In this document: piece after piece, positions 1 through 7,457 of the stretch
How positions within the stretch are numbered: position 1 is the first letter of the stretch
How the letters are laid out: each line of letters starts with the position of its first letter
NCBI GenBank assembly: GCA_021773555.1
Contig: JAJFKA010000030.1
Coordinates: 1-64,000, forward strand
Reading direction: 5' to 3'
DNA length: 64,000 nucleotides
From: Gammaproteobacteria bacterium
GTDB lineage: Bacteria > Pseudomonadota > Gammaproteobacteria > Pseudomonadales > Azotimanducaceae
Notes under the pieces: model-generated
What the model was told of the DNA's origin: nothing
The model's input: only the letters and a program-made list of their open reading frames with translations
Databases searched by the model: none
Position numbers and translations under genes: made by a program

Positions 1-222
1 AGACACCAGCCCGCAAGGTGTCTCTTCGAATTCAGCCACAAACAGTTCATATCCGCTGGTGCGCACCGAACGTTCGGCTGCGGACTGCCAATAGCTGTCC
101 TCTCGGTCACTGAATTCCTCGAAGAGCGGGCTGAATGAATCGGGTGATTCGCGTAGAGCACCCAATCTGAGTTGCTTTAACAACAAGCCTTCACTTGATG
201 TGAGTGTGCGAATAGTGATCAA
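1..222 (-). CDS. GNAT family N-acetyltransferase, N-terminal part
   Basis: This is the first 74 codons of a gene that runs off the left edge of the window. The reading frame stays open and translates to a typical GNAT start: LKQLRLGALRESPDSF at about residues 15-30, then an acidic stretch, WQSAAERS, and GYELFVAEFEETPCGLVS in the expected beta-strand region. GNAT enzymes transfer an acetyl group from acetyl-CoA to an amine; the acceptor cannot be inferred. The first codon taken is TTG at 222-220, which overlaps the TGA stop of the upstream sialidase-like gene. A GTG a few codons upstream is an alternative. The overlap suggests the two genes are co-transcribed. The acetyl-CoA-binding loop lies outside the window. 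Confidence 0.72.
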   Translation of the reverse strand, partial: MITIRTLTSSEGLLLKQLRLGALRESPDSFSPLFEEFSDREDSYWQSAAERSVRTSGYELFVAEFEETPCGLVS

Positions 223-1358
223 AGAGTGAACCTCGTGACCCACATGCACTGAATGGGTTGATCATCGTCTGTGTATTCATGGTAAGCGGCAACAATAGTG
301 CCGTCATCACATTGAGTAACCGTTGGATATCCTGTATGCCAGTATTGACGAAAAGTAGACGGTGCTGCTCCACCACTTCTGATGATGAACTCGTTTTCTT
401 TTTGCCAGTGAACACCGTCATTGGAAATACAGCCATGCACGGCAAAAGGATTTTTCCTGTGCCCGTAAACGGCAAGAATTCTGCCATCCGTTAGTTGAAT
501 GACATCAGCCGGGAACCCCCAGAGAGTTGTTCTCACGGGTCGGCTCCAACTGGCACCATCATCATCTGAGAACACTGACCACATATTATCTGATCGCCCA
601 GGCCTTGCAGTTGCTCTTATCAGGCATACCAGCCGACCTGAATCGAGCAGGGCCATCCCTGGTTCAGCGAACTGCAGGATATTGGATGCGTCGTGAGCGA
701 CTGTCGCCCAGTACTGCCAATTCTCGCCATGATCGTCACTTCTAAGCACGAAACAACGGATGTTCTCTCCGCTCTGGGCAATAAATTCCCTGGTCTCGGA
801 ACCGTGGAGTGGCATCAGAAGCCCACCATCACCGAGCTCGATAATGTGACCCGCACCCGATCCACCGACTATGTAATGTGATAAACCTGAATCGGCCATC
901 GGCGCGGTGTTGACAGGGATAGGTCCCTTCCACGATTGTCCCAGATCAGATGACTTCATCAGAGCGTACCCGGTCTGGCGTTTGAGGCGTTCAGCTCGCC
1001 CCGGGAAAGGGCCACCCAGTTCCTGATCTGACATATCCTTCAATGCGGATGGCAAGACAAAGCTGCAAACACGCGAGTGCATCAGAATTGAGTTATCCGA
1101 CAATTGTGAAAAGGCGCAGTCCCAGTTTCCCTGATAATCGGTGCACGGCCATACGATCTGACTGGTCGACAGGTCCCAGGTTTTGCCATTGTCAGCGGAT
1201 TTTATGAAGCATGACTCGCCACTATCCGAGTGGTGCTTGCCTCTCTCCCTGTTGTAACCCAGCATCAGCTCACCATTGTTCAGTCTGATTATGCTCCCCT
1301 GGTTACAAGCATGTTGCGGGTCATGGATGGCCAAAATGTGCTCTGCTTGTTTAATCAT
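219..1358 (-). CDS. Sialidase-like BNR (Asp-box) repeat protein
   Basis: A 379-residue protein with four Asp-box motifs of the S-x-D-x-G-x-x-W type: SADNGKTW (about 54-61), SSDLGQSW (136-143), SDDHGENW (207-214) and SDDDGASW (264-271). This spacing is that of a six-bladed sialidase/neuraminidase beta-propeller. Members of the family are exo-alpha-sialidases or related glycan hydrolases; catalytic activity is inferred from the family, not proven. An Arg in the N-terminal GYNRERG segment could belong to the active site. There is no signal peptide, so the protein is probably cytoplasmic. It ends in a TTGA overlap with the downstream GNAT gene. A candidate ribosome-binding site (AAAGGAGA in reverse complement) lies just upstream of the ATG at 1358. 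Confidence 0.82.
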   Translation of the reverse strand: MIKQAEHILAIHDPQHACNQGSIIRLNNGELMLGYNRERGKHHSDSGESCFIKSADNGKTWDLSTSQIVWPCTDYQGNWDCAFSQLSDNSILMHSRVCSFVLPSALKDMSDQELGGPFPGRAERLKRQTGYALMKSSDLGQSWKGPIPVNTAPMADSGLSHYIVGGSGAGHIIELGDGGLLMPLHGSETREFIAQSGENIRCFVLRSDDHGENWQYWATVAHDASNILQFAEPGMALLDSGRLVCLIRATARPGRSDNMWSVFSDDDGASWSRPVRTTLWGFPADVIQLTDGRILAVYGHRKNPFAVHGCISNDGVHWQKENEFIIRSGGAAPSTFRQYWHTGYPTVTQCDDGTIVAAYHEYTDDDQPIQCMWVTRFTL

Positions 1359-1560
1359 GCAAACAATCTCCTTTAACGTCCTTCATAGCGCATTAGCCTC
1401 CCCATCCTGAGCGATATAAGACTCTCGCATTAAAACCACGATGGTAATACCCGGCAACAAGTTCGCAAGCCCATCATTCAAGGCATTTTCGCTTGAGTCT
1501 ACCACTGACCTGTAGGAGTATATTTGACCGGACATGTAAATTATTCAGCAGGTATTGCCG

Positions 1561-2100
1561 ATGGCAAGAATACACTTGAAACGGGACGAAGAGCTTGAGC
1601 CTCATGTGCTTGAAACGGCGAACGCAATCGAAGCAACTGGAGCTGATACTTCTACCCTGAGGGGGCTGGCTAATCGCCAGGATCTGTTTGACGCCTATTT
1701 CAAATTCTATGGCCCCGCACGTAAAGGCACCACCATTGATGAAGCATTAATTGAGCTGGTCCGACTTAAAATTGCCCGCCACAATGATTGTTTCACATGA
1801 CTAAACGCACGGCTTCTGCAGGGTGCAGAACACGGTCTTACCGAAGACAAGATTGCTCAGCTTGATCACGAGCAGAATAACTTTTCAGACTCTGAGCGGA
1901 TGGCACTGGAGTATGCAGACAGGCTGGCTCTGGATCATCACAATATGGATGATGAATTTTTTGATCGACTGAAGATTTTCTTCAATGATGCCCAGATTCT
2001 CGAGCTTGGTATGATGATTGGCCAGTTTATCGGATTTGGCCGTCTTCTAATGGTGTTGGATCTGGAGTCAAAATTCTGTGCTGTGGATGGCGAGGATTAG
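1561..2100 (+). CDS. Probable selenoprotein: CMD/AhpD-like protein with CxxU motif (in-frame TGA at 1798-1800)
   Basis: The frame from ATG 1561 is open for 79 codons, meets TGA at 1798-1800, then stays open in the same frame for 99 more codons to TAG at 2098-2100. Both halves read as one carboxymuconolactone decarboxylase/AhpD-like protein of about 179 residues. The first half ends ELVRLKIARHNDCFT, the helix before the redox CxxC motif. The second half begins LNARLLQGAEHGLTEDKI, the helix after it. The TGA therefore sits exactly where the second Cys is expected (Cys77-F-T-Sec80). CMD-domain proteins with Sec at such a site are a known selenoprotein family from marine metagenomes. A hairpin with a GGG loop follows the TGA at bSECIS distance. 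A GCAGG ribosome-binding site about 8 nt upstream supports ATG 1561 over TTG 1555. The alternative is a nonsense-mutated pseudogene, but the hairpin and the well-kept second half argue against it. Confidence 0.75.
1801..1834 (+). promoter_or_regulatory. Putative bacterial SECIS element
   Basis: Directly after the in-frame TGA there is a perfect 7-bp stem, TTCTGCA (1814-1820) with TGCAGAA (1824-1830), closed by a GGG loop (1821-1823). Two further base pairs (1810-1811 with 1833-1834) lie beyond a small internal loop. The loop starts about 20 nt after the TGA. Bacterial SECIS elements are known to lie inside the coding region just 3' of the UGA, with a G at the start of the apical loop about 16-37 nt away, and are bound by SelB. 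All of these features are met. SelB recognition itself is inferred. Confidence 0.7.
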
Positions 2101-2123
2101 TGTTGAAGGTGGCGTTGCTTTAT

Positions 2124-2549
2124 TTACTGGCGGGCGGATTCAACAAGGTAGATCGATGTAATCAAGCCTCGATTTATGGTGTAAATAGCAACAATGGATT
2201 CGCTGTCTCCACCACCGTAACTTAGCTGCTCTTCACTCACCACTCGATTGTCTATTGATACCTGGTGAATGACTTTGATGGAGCCGATTCCTTGTTCCAT
2301 TAGCGGTCCAAATATTCGTCTCAGGTGAGACCGGCCTACACCAATTGGCCTGTCCGGAAATTCGAAGATCTGAACATTTTCTTCGTGAGCTGCAAGATAG
2401 CTTTCCAGATCATGATCGTTGAAAGACTGTATGCGTTTGGTCACAGGCGCTAACACCGATTTACCGGCATCTGCCCCATCCGCTTTAACAAAACCGCAAG
2501 TGATTAGCAGCAGAACCACAGTCATCGTGCCACGGAAATTCGTTCTCAT
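2124..2549 (-). CDS. Secreted NTF2/SnoaL-like protein
   Basis: A 141-residue protein with an N-terminal signal peptide: MRTNFRG, then a hydrophobic TMTVVLLLITCGFVKA core, with cleavage probably near residue 23. The rest fits the NTF2-like (SnoaL/DUF4440-type) alpha+beta cone fold: an opening helix with SFNDHDLESYLAAHEENVQIF, then GRSHLRRIFGPLMEQ and a run of beta strands. Family members range from ketosteroid-isomerase-like enzymes to non-catalytic binding proteins, so no reaction can be assigned. A strong ribosome-binding site (AGGAGAAGG) precedes the ATG. A truncated copy of the interspersed GTCGGGGTAAAG repeat starts about 25 bp upstream of the start codon. Confidence 0.7.
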   Translation of the reverse strand: MRTNFRGTMTVVLLLITCGFVKADGADAGKSVLAPVTKRIQSFNDHDLESYLAAHEENVQIFEFPDRPIGVGRSHLRRIFGPLMEQGIGSIKVIHQVSIDNRVVSEEQLSYGGGDSESIVAIYTINRGLITSIYLVESARQ

Positions 2550-2572
2550 TTACCTTCTCCTGGTCCTTTTGT

Positions 2573-2608
2573 GAATAGTGGGGTCGGGGTAAAGTGCCGG
2601 AGTAAACC
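2573..2608 (+). repeat. Interspersed repeat copy R1 (GGGGTCGGGGTAAAGTGCCG family)
   Basis: The sequence GAATAGTGGGGTCGGGGTAA followed by AGTGCCGGAGTAAACC is found again almost unchanged at 7422-7457, in inverted orientation at 6566-6594, and partly at 8600-8616. All copies are intergenic or at gene ends in the left 9 kb. Similar GTCGGAGTAAA-type units are, by inference, non-autonomous REP-like elements mobilised by RAYT transposases such as the one at 23.2 kb. Confidence 0.7.
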
Positions 2609-3160
2609 AACCCTTGCGCTCCTATTGGCTATACCAGCATCAACTCCATGATTCATCACGATGTCCACCGGCTTTCCGATTGCGTGGAAAATCCAAACCA
2701 GGCCGCGTGCCATTAGCGTAAGTCGCTATTCTATAAAAAAATTTTGTTCAAGCGACAATCTCGTGGTGGGTGGTTCCACGAACAAATGGCGAAACCCACA
2801 TTCCTGCGCACTTTCCTCGCCAGCTATACCACCACATCTGGTTCCACTATCCTCTCCAGCAATCCACGCGATTGACGAGATTCCACGGCTTCACTCGGAA
2901 CGACGGGACCATCTTCTCGACAGGAACGCCCTGGAGGCGAGCTGCGTAACCGGAACGGAGAGATCTCGACGTCACATGCTCGCAGTATCCCAGATCGAGA
3001 TCTCTCCGATCCACCGCTTCGAAGGCTCCGGTCGAGATGACATGCTTGACAACGCGACTACCAGCCATAAAAATTGAATCGTCGCTGTAGGGCGCCGCGG
3101 TTACCAACCGAAGGGGCTACGCCCGCCTACTAACCTATTCCTTAAGCGTAGGAGCGATTA
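2609..3160. other. Intergenic region with a long palindrome, no convincing gene
   Basis: The open frames here on both strands have no recognisable protein character. The main structure is an inverted repeat: a 14-bp arm at 2956-2969 (CGGAGAGATCTCGA) pairs exactly with 2995-3008, and the pairing continues past one mismatch for three more base pairs. The sequence around it has the look of interspersed non-coding repeats found in many environmental genomes. The leader of the downstream VOC gene, with TAGGAG as ribosome-binding site, occupies the last 50 bases. Confidence 0.5.
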
Positions 3161-3802
3161 ATGTCTAACTTTGAAAATCTCAAGAAACAAGCCAAGCAAA
3201 TCCTCAAGTGGCACCATGAGCGGCATTGGCCGGTAGCAGAGCAGATCAGGAATGGCCTGCTGCCCTTTAGCCAGATGACTGACACGGAAATTCTGGATCA
3301 CAATTTCCAGCTGGCCGATGCCCAGGCCCTGATTGCAGTTCGCGCCGGGTACAGCAGCTGGGCTGAACTTAAGGAGACCGCACAGCACGAAAGTGGCGAC
3401 GGCGGGATTGAAACGAATACTGGCCCTCGACTCAACTACGTTGAGCCGTGCCTGCTCGTATCTGACATCTCGCCAACCAGCGCGTTCTTCTGCGAAAAAC
3501 TCGGCTTCGATATTGTGTTCACCTACGGCGACCCGCCGTTATACGGCGTCATCGAACGGGACGGCGTTCACTTCGCCCTACGGCAGGTCGACCAGTATAT
3601 CGTCGAGAAGCGCATCGCCCGAAACGAAGAAGAGGAATTGTTTTCCGCAGGCATCTCTGTTTTTTCAATCGAGGCGCTTTATCAGGAATATATCGACGCG
3701 CAGGTCGATTTCTTCCAGGCGATGCGAATCGAACCCTGGGGCAAGAAATCTTTCGTCGTTAGAGACCCTGATGGGAACCTGATCGCGTTTCAATCGACCT
3801 GA
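3161..3802 (+). CDS. VOC-family (glyoxalase/bleomycin-resistance-like) protein with N-terminal helical domain
   Basis: A 213-residue protein in two parts. Residues 1-75 form a helical domain, with LKKQAKQILKWHHERHW at the start and AQALIAVRAGYSSWAELK at the end, of the kind also found at the front of some ankyrin-repeat proteins. Residues about 90-213 form a vicinal-oxygen-chelate (VOC) unit with paired beta-alpha-beta modules: VSDISPTSAFFCEKLGFDIV at the front and FVVRDPDGNLIAFQ at the end. VOC proteins include glyoxalase I, dioxygenases and antibiotic-binding proteins; the substrate here is unknown. The gene converges on its neighbour at 3813, which has the same N-terminal domain, with only 10 bp between the stops. 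A TAGGAG ribosome-binding site supports the start. Confidence 0.8.
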   Translation: MSNFENLKKQAKQILKWHHERHWPVAEQIRNGLLPFSQMTDTEILDHNFQLADAQALIAVRAGYSSWAELKETAQHESGDGGIETNTGPRLNYVEPCLLVSDISPTSAFFCEKLGFDIVFTYGDPPLYGVIERDGVHFALRQVDQYIVEKRIARNEEEELFSAGISVFSIEALYQEYIDAQVDFFQAMRIEPWGKKSFVVRDPDGNLIAFQST

Positions 3803-3812
3803 AGTCAAGCGA

Positions 3813-5102
3813 TCAGGCCTCGAACCCGATCGCGTGCACCACCTCGACCTTGAAACCATCGGGGTCGGCGAAGAAGACGGCGCAGTAATGGCCGCCATAT
3901 CCCGCCTGCCCACCGTAGTTGTGCGGCAGATCCAGCACCTTTGTGCCCACGTTAGTCATCGCCTGATGGATCTTCTCGACCTCGTCGTCGGAATCCACAT
4001 TGAACGCAAGATGATGCGGCCCAGGAGAAAGGCGATCGTACGACTTTCCAACATCTTTGACTGCCAGCCTCAGGTCAATGCCAAAAGCCCGGCCGTCGCG
4101 ATACTTGATTGTCCAGGCGGCGCGCGAAGGATCTGGCTCCTGCCACGCCTTGTCATCGGCCCGGAAGCGCTGGAATCCAAGCTCAACCAGCAGGATGTTA
4201 TAGAATGTGATCGACGCGCTGATATCGCTCACGGACAGGTCGAGATGGGAAGGTAGTCCCCGGCTGGCCGAGGCCGGTGAGGCGTGCTCGCTTGAGTTCT
4301 GCCTCGCCTCGAAAGCCTCGCGGTAGCCGGGAAACTCATTTAATACCTCGATTGCTATACCGAGCGGTGGCCCCACCTCGTCCCTGACTTGCTCGGGTGT
4401 TGGCAGGCCGTTGCCCGCATCCAGCAACTGCTGAATGTACTCGCGCATCTTCGGCGCAACAGCCTCCTGACGCGCGTCCATCGTCTCCTTGTCATTGTCT
4501 TCAAACACCAGGGTATTGCCAAACGGATCGGTGATTGGAAGGTCAGGAAATTCATAAGGTGGTTCGATCTGTATCTTCGCGCTACCCGGTCGCCGGGCAT
4601 TCCATTCCTCCGCCAACACTGCAAGGTTTGTAACGTTAAGGTGAACGTTGGCGCCCGCCGAGGCCGCAGCAGATTCATGCTCATTCAGCATCAACTCAAA
4701 GCCATGCAGTGACAGTGCCATGATGACCGGTTGGCCCGGTGCCTCGCGCCACTCCCACTCCAGTTTAAATCCCAGCCAGTCGATGTAGTGCGCGACTGCT
4801 TGCTCGTAGGAGGTGATACCAAAAGCGGGTACCGTGCGGCTGATTCGTGGCAGTCGTGATTCGACGTGTGCCTTCAGGTCTTTCCAGCTCAGAAAGCCAT
4901 AGTCAACGGCCAACGCCTGCTGAACCTCAAGCAACTTGACCTCCTCGGCCAGTATCTCGACGTTCGATCTATCGGTAAATCTCGCCAGGTGCCTGAGCGT
5001 GTCGCAGACATCAGGCATCTTCGCCTTGAAGTGTTTGTGGATGGATTTAGCCTCGTGCTTCAAGTAGTCGAGGCTGGGCTTTGCGGGTAGCGTTCGGGTC
5101 AT
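3813..5102 (-). CDS. Fusion protein: N-terminal helical domain plus two VOC (glyoxalase-like) units
   Basis: About 429 residues from the ATG at 5102, which has an AGGAGG ribosome-binding site; the longer open frame upstream is not needed. The N-terminal domain (PSLDYLKHEAKSIHKHFKA to AVDYGFLSWKDLK) is related to that of the neighbour at 3161. The first VOC-like unit runs from VPAFGITSYEQAVAHYIDWL to DPFGNTLVFEDND. A short helical linker (QLLDAGNGLPTPEQVRDEVG) follows. The second unit starts LPSHLDLSVSDISASITFYN and ends AVFFADPDGFKVEVVHA, the classical closing motif with its metal-ligand Glu. It probably binds or isomerises a small molecule; the substrate is unknown. Confidence 0.78.
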   Translation of the reverse strand: MTRTLPAKPSLDYLKHEAKSIHKHFKAKMPDVCDTLRHLARFTDRSNVEILAEEVKLLEVQQALAVDYGFLSWKDLKAHVESRLPRISRTVPAFGITSYEQAVAHYIDWLGFKLEWEWREAPGQPVIMALSLHGFELMLNEHESAAASAGANVHLNVTNLAVLAEEWNARRPGSAKIQIEPPYEFPDLPITDPFGNTLVFEDNDKETMDARQEAVAPKMREYIQQLLDAGNGLPTPEQVRDEVGPPLGIAIEVLNEFPGYREAFEARQNSSEHASPASASRGLPSHLDLSVSDISASITFYNILLVELGFQRFRADDKAWQEPDPSRAAWTIKYRDGRAFGIDLRLAVKDVGKSYDRLSPGPHHLAFNVDSDDEVEKIHQAMTNVGTKVLDLPHNYGGQAGYGGHYCAVFFADPDGFKVEVVHAIGFEA

Positions 5103-5136
5103 GATGACCTCCTTTCTCTGCGCCCGTCGCCTGCTT

Positions 5137-5410
5137 GATACGGACTGAAAGAAGGTGTCTAAAGTCTGCAACCAAGGTTTGATAGTGAAGGTGGACTAAG
5201 TCCTGTCCGCAGGCGAGGAGGCATCCTTCAAAACGCGCAGATAAATATTCGCCCTCTGCTGCTTCAGTGTCAACCACCTCTGTCTGACCAGGGTCCAAAA
5301 AAGATCCAAAAAGGCGCAGACACCCGGCTTTGAAGGGCGCATCCTCGTCTGCGGGAAGGACACAGACCACCTTCTTTATAGAAAACGTTAGATGTACCTT
5401 CTTTCCGTCT
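5137..5410. repeat. Long imperfect intergenic palindrome
   Basis: The region between two divergent genes is nearly symmetrical. The left arm (about 5137-5240) reads GAAAGAAGGT, then later GAAGGTGG, GTCCT, CCGCAG, CGAGGA and CCTTCAAA. The reverse complement of the right arm (about 5318-5410) gives the same blocks in the same order, roughly 80% alike near the centre. The spacer is about 80 bp. This is either a MITE-like element or an inverted duplication. It carries no convincing gene but covers both putative promoters. Confidence 0.6.
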
Positions 5411-5473
5411 GAGATTGGTTGCCAAACTGTCTCAAAAGATGTTTTCTATCGTTCTGCCTTATGGAGAACCAAA

Positions 5474-6265
5474 ATGATCGTCGAGCAGGTCTGGACCGGT
5501 AACGCCTATCGAAACTTTAATTACCTGATTGTTTGCCCGGAGACCGGGGAGGCACTTGCTATCGATCCACTGGATCATGAAAAGTGCCTTGGTGTTGCAA
5601 AAGACAAAGGCTGGACGATTACCCAGGTGGTTAACACCCATGAACATGGTGATCACACTGGCGGCAATAAAAAAGTCATTGCCGCGACGGGTGCAAAACT
5701 GCTCGCCCACAAGAATGCGAAGAACTCTATTGCAGGGATGGACGTTGGCCTTGATGCCGGTGACGTGGTGAAGGTTGGCAAAACGGTGGAACTGCTGGCG
5801 CTTGATACGCCGGGACACACGATGTCGCACGTTTGCCTGTTATCCCAGACCGATGATCCTGGATTGTTCTCAGGGGACACTCTATTTAACGCCGGAGCAG
5901 GCAACTGCCACAATGGTGGTCACCCTGCCGAGTTGTACGACACGTTCGCCAACCAGCTTTCAAAGTTGCCAGCCAATACACGCATTTTTCCAGGGCACGA
6001 TTACATCGTTAACAACCTCGAGTTCACGCTGGCCCGTGAACCCGACAACGTGAAGGCGAAAGAACTGCTCGACACCATCACCACACAGGACCCGGATGAT
6101 GCGCTTGTCTCGACGCTGTCGATGGAAATGGAAGTGAATACTTTCTTCAGGCTCCAGAATCCATCGGTGATCGCGCAGCTCCAAAAAGATTTCCCTGACC
6201 TCGACGGTGATCCTGATCCCAAAACCGTTTTCCTGAAGCTCCGGGAACTTCGCAATAGCTGGTAG
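5474..6265 (+). CDS. gloB: Hydroxyacylglutathione hydrolase-like metallo-beta-lactamase protein (glyoxalase II)
   Basis: From ATG 5474 (GGAG about 8 nt upstream) the protein has 263 residues, the length of glyoxalase II. The zinc-binding motif THEHGDH is at 55-61. Later metal ligands follow in TPGHT, the GDTLF segment and PGHDY. The C-terminal helical HAGH region (VFLKLRELRNSW end) is present. Glyoxalase II hydrolyses S-lactoylglutathione to D-lactate and glutathione, the second step of methylglyoxal detoxification, in the cytoplasm. The nearby VOC genes are glyoxalase I-like in fold, which fits but does not prove a shared role. The upstream extension of the frame lies in the palindrome and was rejected. 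Confidence 0.82.
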   Translation: MIVEQVWTGNAYRNFNYLIVCPETGEALAIDPLDHEKCLGVAKDKGWTITQVVNTHEHGDHTGGNKKVIAATGAKLLAHKNAKNSIAGMDVGLDAGDVVKVGKTVELLALDTPGHTMSHVCLLSQTDDPGLFSGDTLFNAGAGNCHNGGHPAELYDTFANQLSKLPANTRIFPGHDYIVNNLEFTLAREPDNVKAKELLDTITTQDPDDALVSTLSMEMEVNTFFRLQNPSVIAQLQKDFPDLDGDPDPKTVFLKLRELRNSW

Positions 6266-6565
6266 CTCAGAACATTGGCCGACCCTCTGGTTACGCGGAG
6301 ATACTATCCACCAGGTCCTGGTGTATCCTGCTGCTTGTGAACGAATCGTCATAAGCGATCAGCCCGTACCGCCAGCGGTCTGCACATACAACTTGTCAGC
6401 TGCAGGGCACATCAAAGGTATCAGACGTGAAATGGAGCGTGGTCAATCGTTCAGTGAAGCTTGTCCTGTCAGCGCGGGACAACTTGATGATATCTGCCGG
6501 ACCATCGCAGAAGCGGGGAGAGCCAGGACGATGTCGCTACGTTCCTCGATTTGCTAAATTTTTGG
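6266..6565. other. Intergenic region, no supported gene
   Basis: A 78-codon frame at 6321-6557 (+) has no ribosome-binding site and no recognisable domain. It may be a gene fragment. A short palindrome (CACCAGG-T-CCTGGTG) lies near 6310 and could act as a terminator for the upstream hydrolase, but no T-run follows. Confidence 0.35.
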
Positions 6566-6594
6566 GGTTTACTCCGGCACTTTACTCCGACCCC
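6566..6594 (-). repeat. Interspersed repeat copy R2, inverted
   Basis: The reverse complement reads GGGGTCGGAGTAAAGTGCCG then GAGTAAACC, matching copies R1 and R3. It encodes the last residues and the TAA stop (6571-6569) of the methyltransferase gene. Together with R3 it forms an inverted pair around that gene. Confidence 0.7.
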
Positions 6595-7390
6595 ATACAG
6601 CTCTAACGAGTCTTATCTGGCGTTCCTTGAGACTTCGTGCAGCGTTTTCCGCTTTTAAGGCTAAATCGTCCACATAGGCTGATAAGCTCAGCGGTGCCTG
6701 CGCTGCGCTTTCGGGTGTTCCGGTGGCGGGCGCAGGCAGAGGGGTCTCACTGACATCTTCGAAATACTCGGCTATGAAGCCTCGCTGCGTCAGACCAGCT
6801 TGCATTGCTTCCATTGATGTCAGGAAATTCTCGGCTGGCGTCGTTGCCCAGGGCAGGGGGAAATAGGTGGTGGGTGCTTCCCCTGACATTTCCTGGAAGG
6901 CGAACCGACCGCCTGCCTTGAGGACCCGGTGCACCTCCTCGTAGAGTTTGTCCTTGTTGTCGATGTTCATGCCGACGTTCTGCATCCAGACCACATCAAA
7001 CGAATTGTCAGAAAACGGCAGTTCGAGCGCACTACCCTGGTGGATTGCAATCTGATCCTCAAGGCCGGTCAGTCGATTCAACAATGCGGCACCGGCGCAA
7101 TAATCGGGAGACAGTTCAATGCAATCAACCTTACACCCGGGTGAGACCGCAAGCATCCGGGCCGGACCCGCCAGGCCAGCGCCAAGATCAAGAACGTGAT
7201 CCGCAGCCTGAATTCTCGCCAGTTCTTTCAGAGCGAGCGAAGCGCGAAATCCGCCGGTGTGGAAGTGGTCTAGCGCACTGAGTTCCATTGCAGACAGCTG
7301 TTGATCCGGATTTAATCCTGCGCCGCGCAACGCAGCCAGAATTCGTGCTTCGATTTCGTCTGAGGAGTAATGTGAGTCGGTGTGAGTCAT
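6569..7390 (-). CDS. SAM-dependent methyltransferase, class I
   Basis: From ATG 7390 (GAGGAA ribosome-binding site) the protein has 273 residues. Motif I is VLDLGAGLAGPA (about 66-77), followed by the acidic VDCIELS strand and VVWMQNVGMNI, with FAFQEMSGE as a later strand. The pattern resembles sarcosine/dimethylglycine and UbiE-like N- or C-methyltransferases; the acceptor is unknown. The coding end is odd: the final GRSKVPE and stop codon are translated from repeat R2, so the native C-terminus may have been replaced. An inverted R3 copy lies about 30 bp before the start codon, so the gene and the two repeats could move as a unit. Confidence 0.75.
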   Translation of the reverse strand: MTHTDSHYSSDEIEARILAALRGAGLNPDQQLSAMELSALDHFHTGGFRASLALKELARIQAADHVLDLGAGLAGPARMLAVSPGCKVDCIELSPDYCAGAALLNRLTGLEDQIAIHQGSALELPFSDNSFDVVWMQNVGMNIDNKDKLYEEVHRVLKAGGRFAFQEMSGEAPTTYFPLPWATTPAENFLTSMEAMQAGLTQRGFIAEYFEDVSETPLPAPATGTPESAAQAPLSLSAYVDDLALKAENAARSLKERQIRLVRAVWGRSKVPE

Positions 7391-7421
7391 TAACGATTCC
7401 TCAACAGAATAGTGGGGTCGA

Positions 7422-7457
7422 GAATAGTGGGGTCGGGGTAAAGTGCCGGAGTAAACC
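7422..7457 (+). repeat. Interspersed repeat copy R3
   Basis: Identical to R1 over 36 bp, preceded by an extra partial copy of its first 14 bases (GAATAGTGGGGTCG at 7407-7420). It is in inverted orientation to R2 and lies upstream of the methyltransferase gene. Confidence 0.72.

Noticed and set aside
191-1000. Plus-strand open frames within the sialidase-like gene
   Set aside because: They are antisense shadows of a gene with clear Asp-box repeats and show no protein character.
1801-1899. A separate second gene starting at 1900 for the CMD C-terminal half
   Set aside because: The frame is continuous with 1561-1797 apart from one TGA, and an independent 66-residue half domain with no ribosome-binding site is less likely than recoding.
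2661-3077. A 138-codon frame
   Set aside because: It overlaps a strong palindrome, has low-quality composition and no ribosome-binding site.
5047-5370. 107-codon minus frame containing repeated LACGQD-like stretches
   Set aside because: It is produced by the long palindrome between the divergent genes, and its end lies inside the VOC gene in another frame.
6321-6557. A 78-codon plus-strand frame
   Set aside because: No ribosome-binding site, no family and low-quality composition; kept only as an intergenic note.
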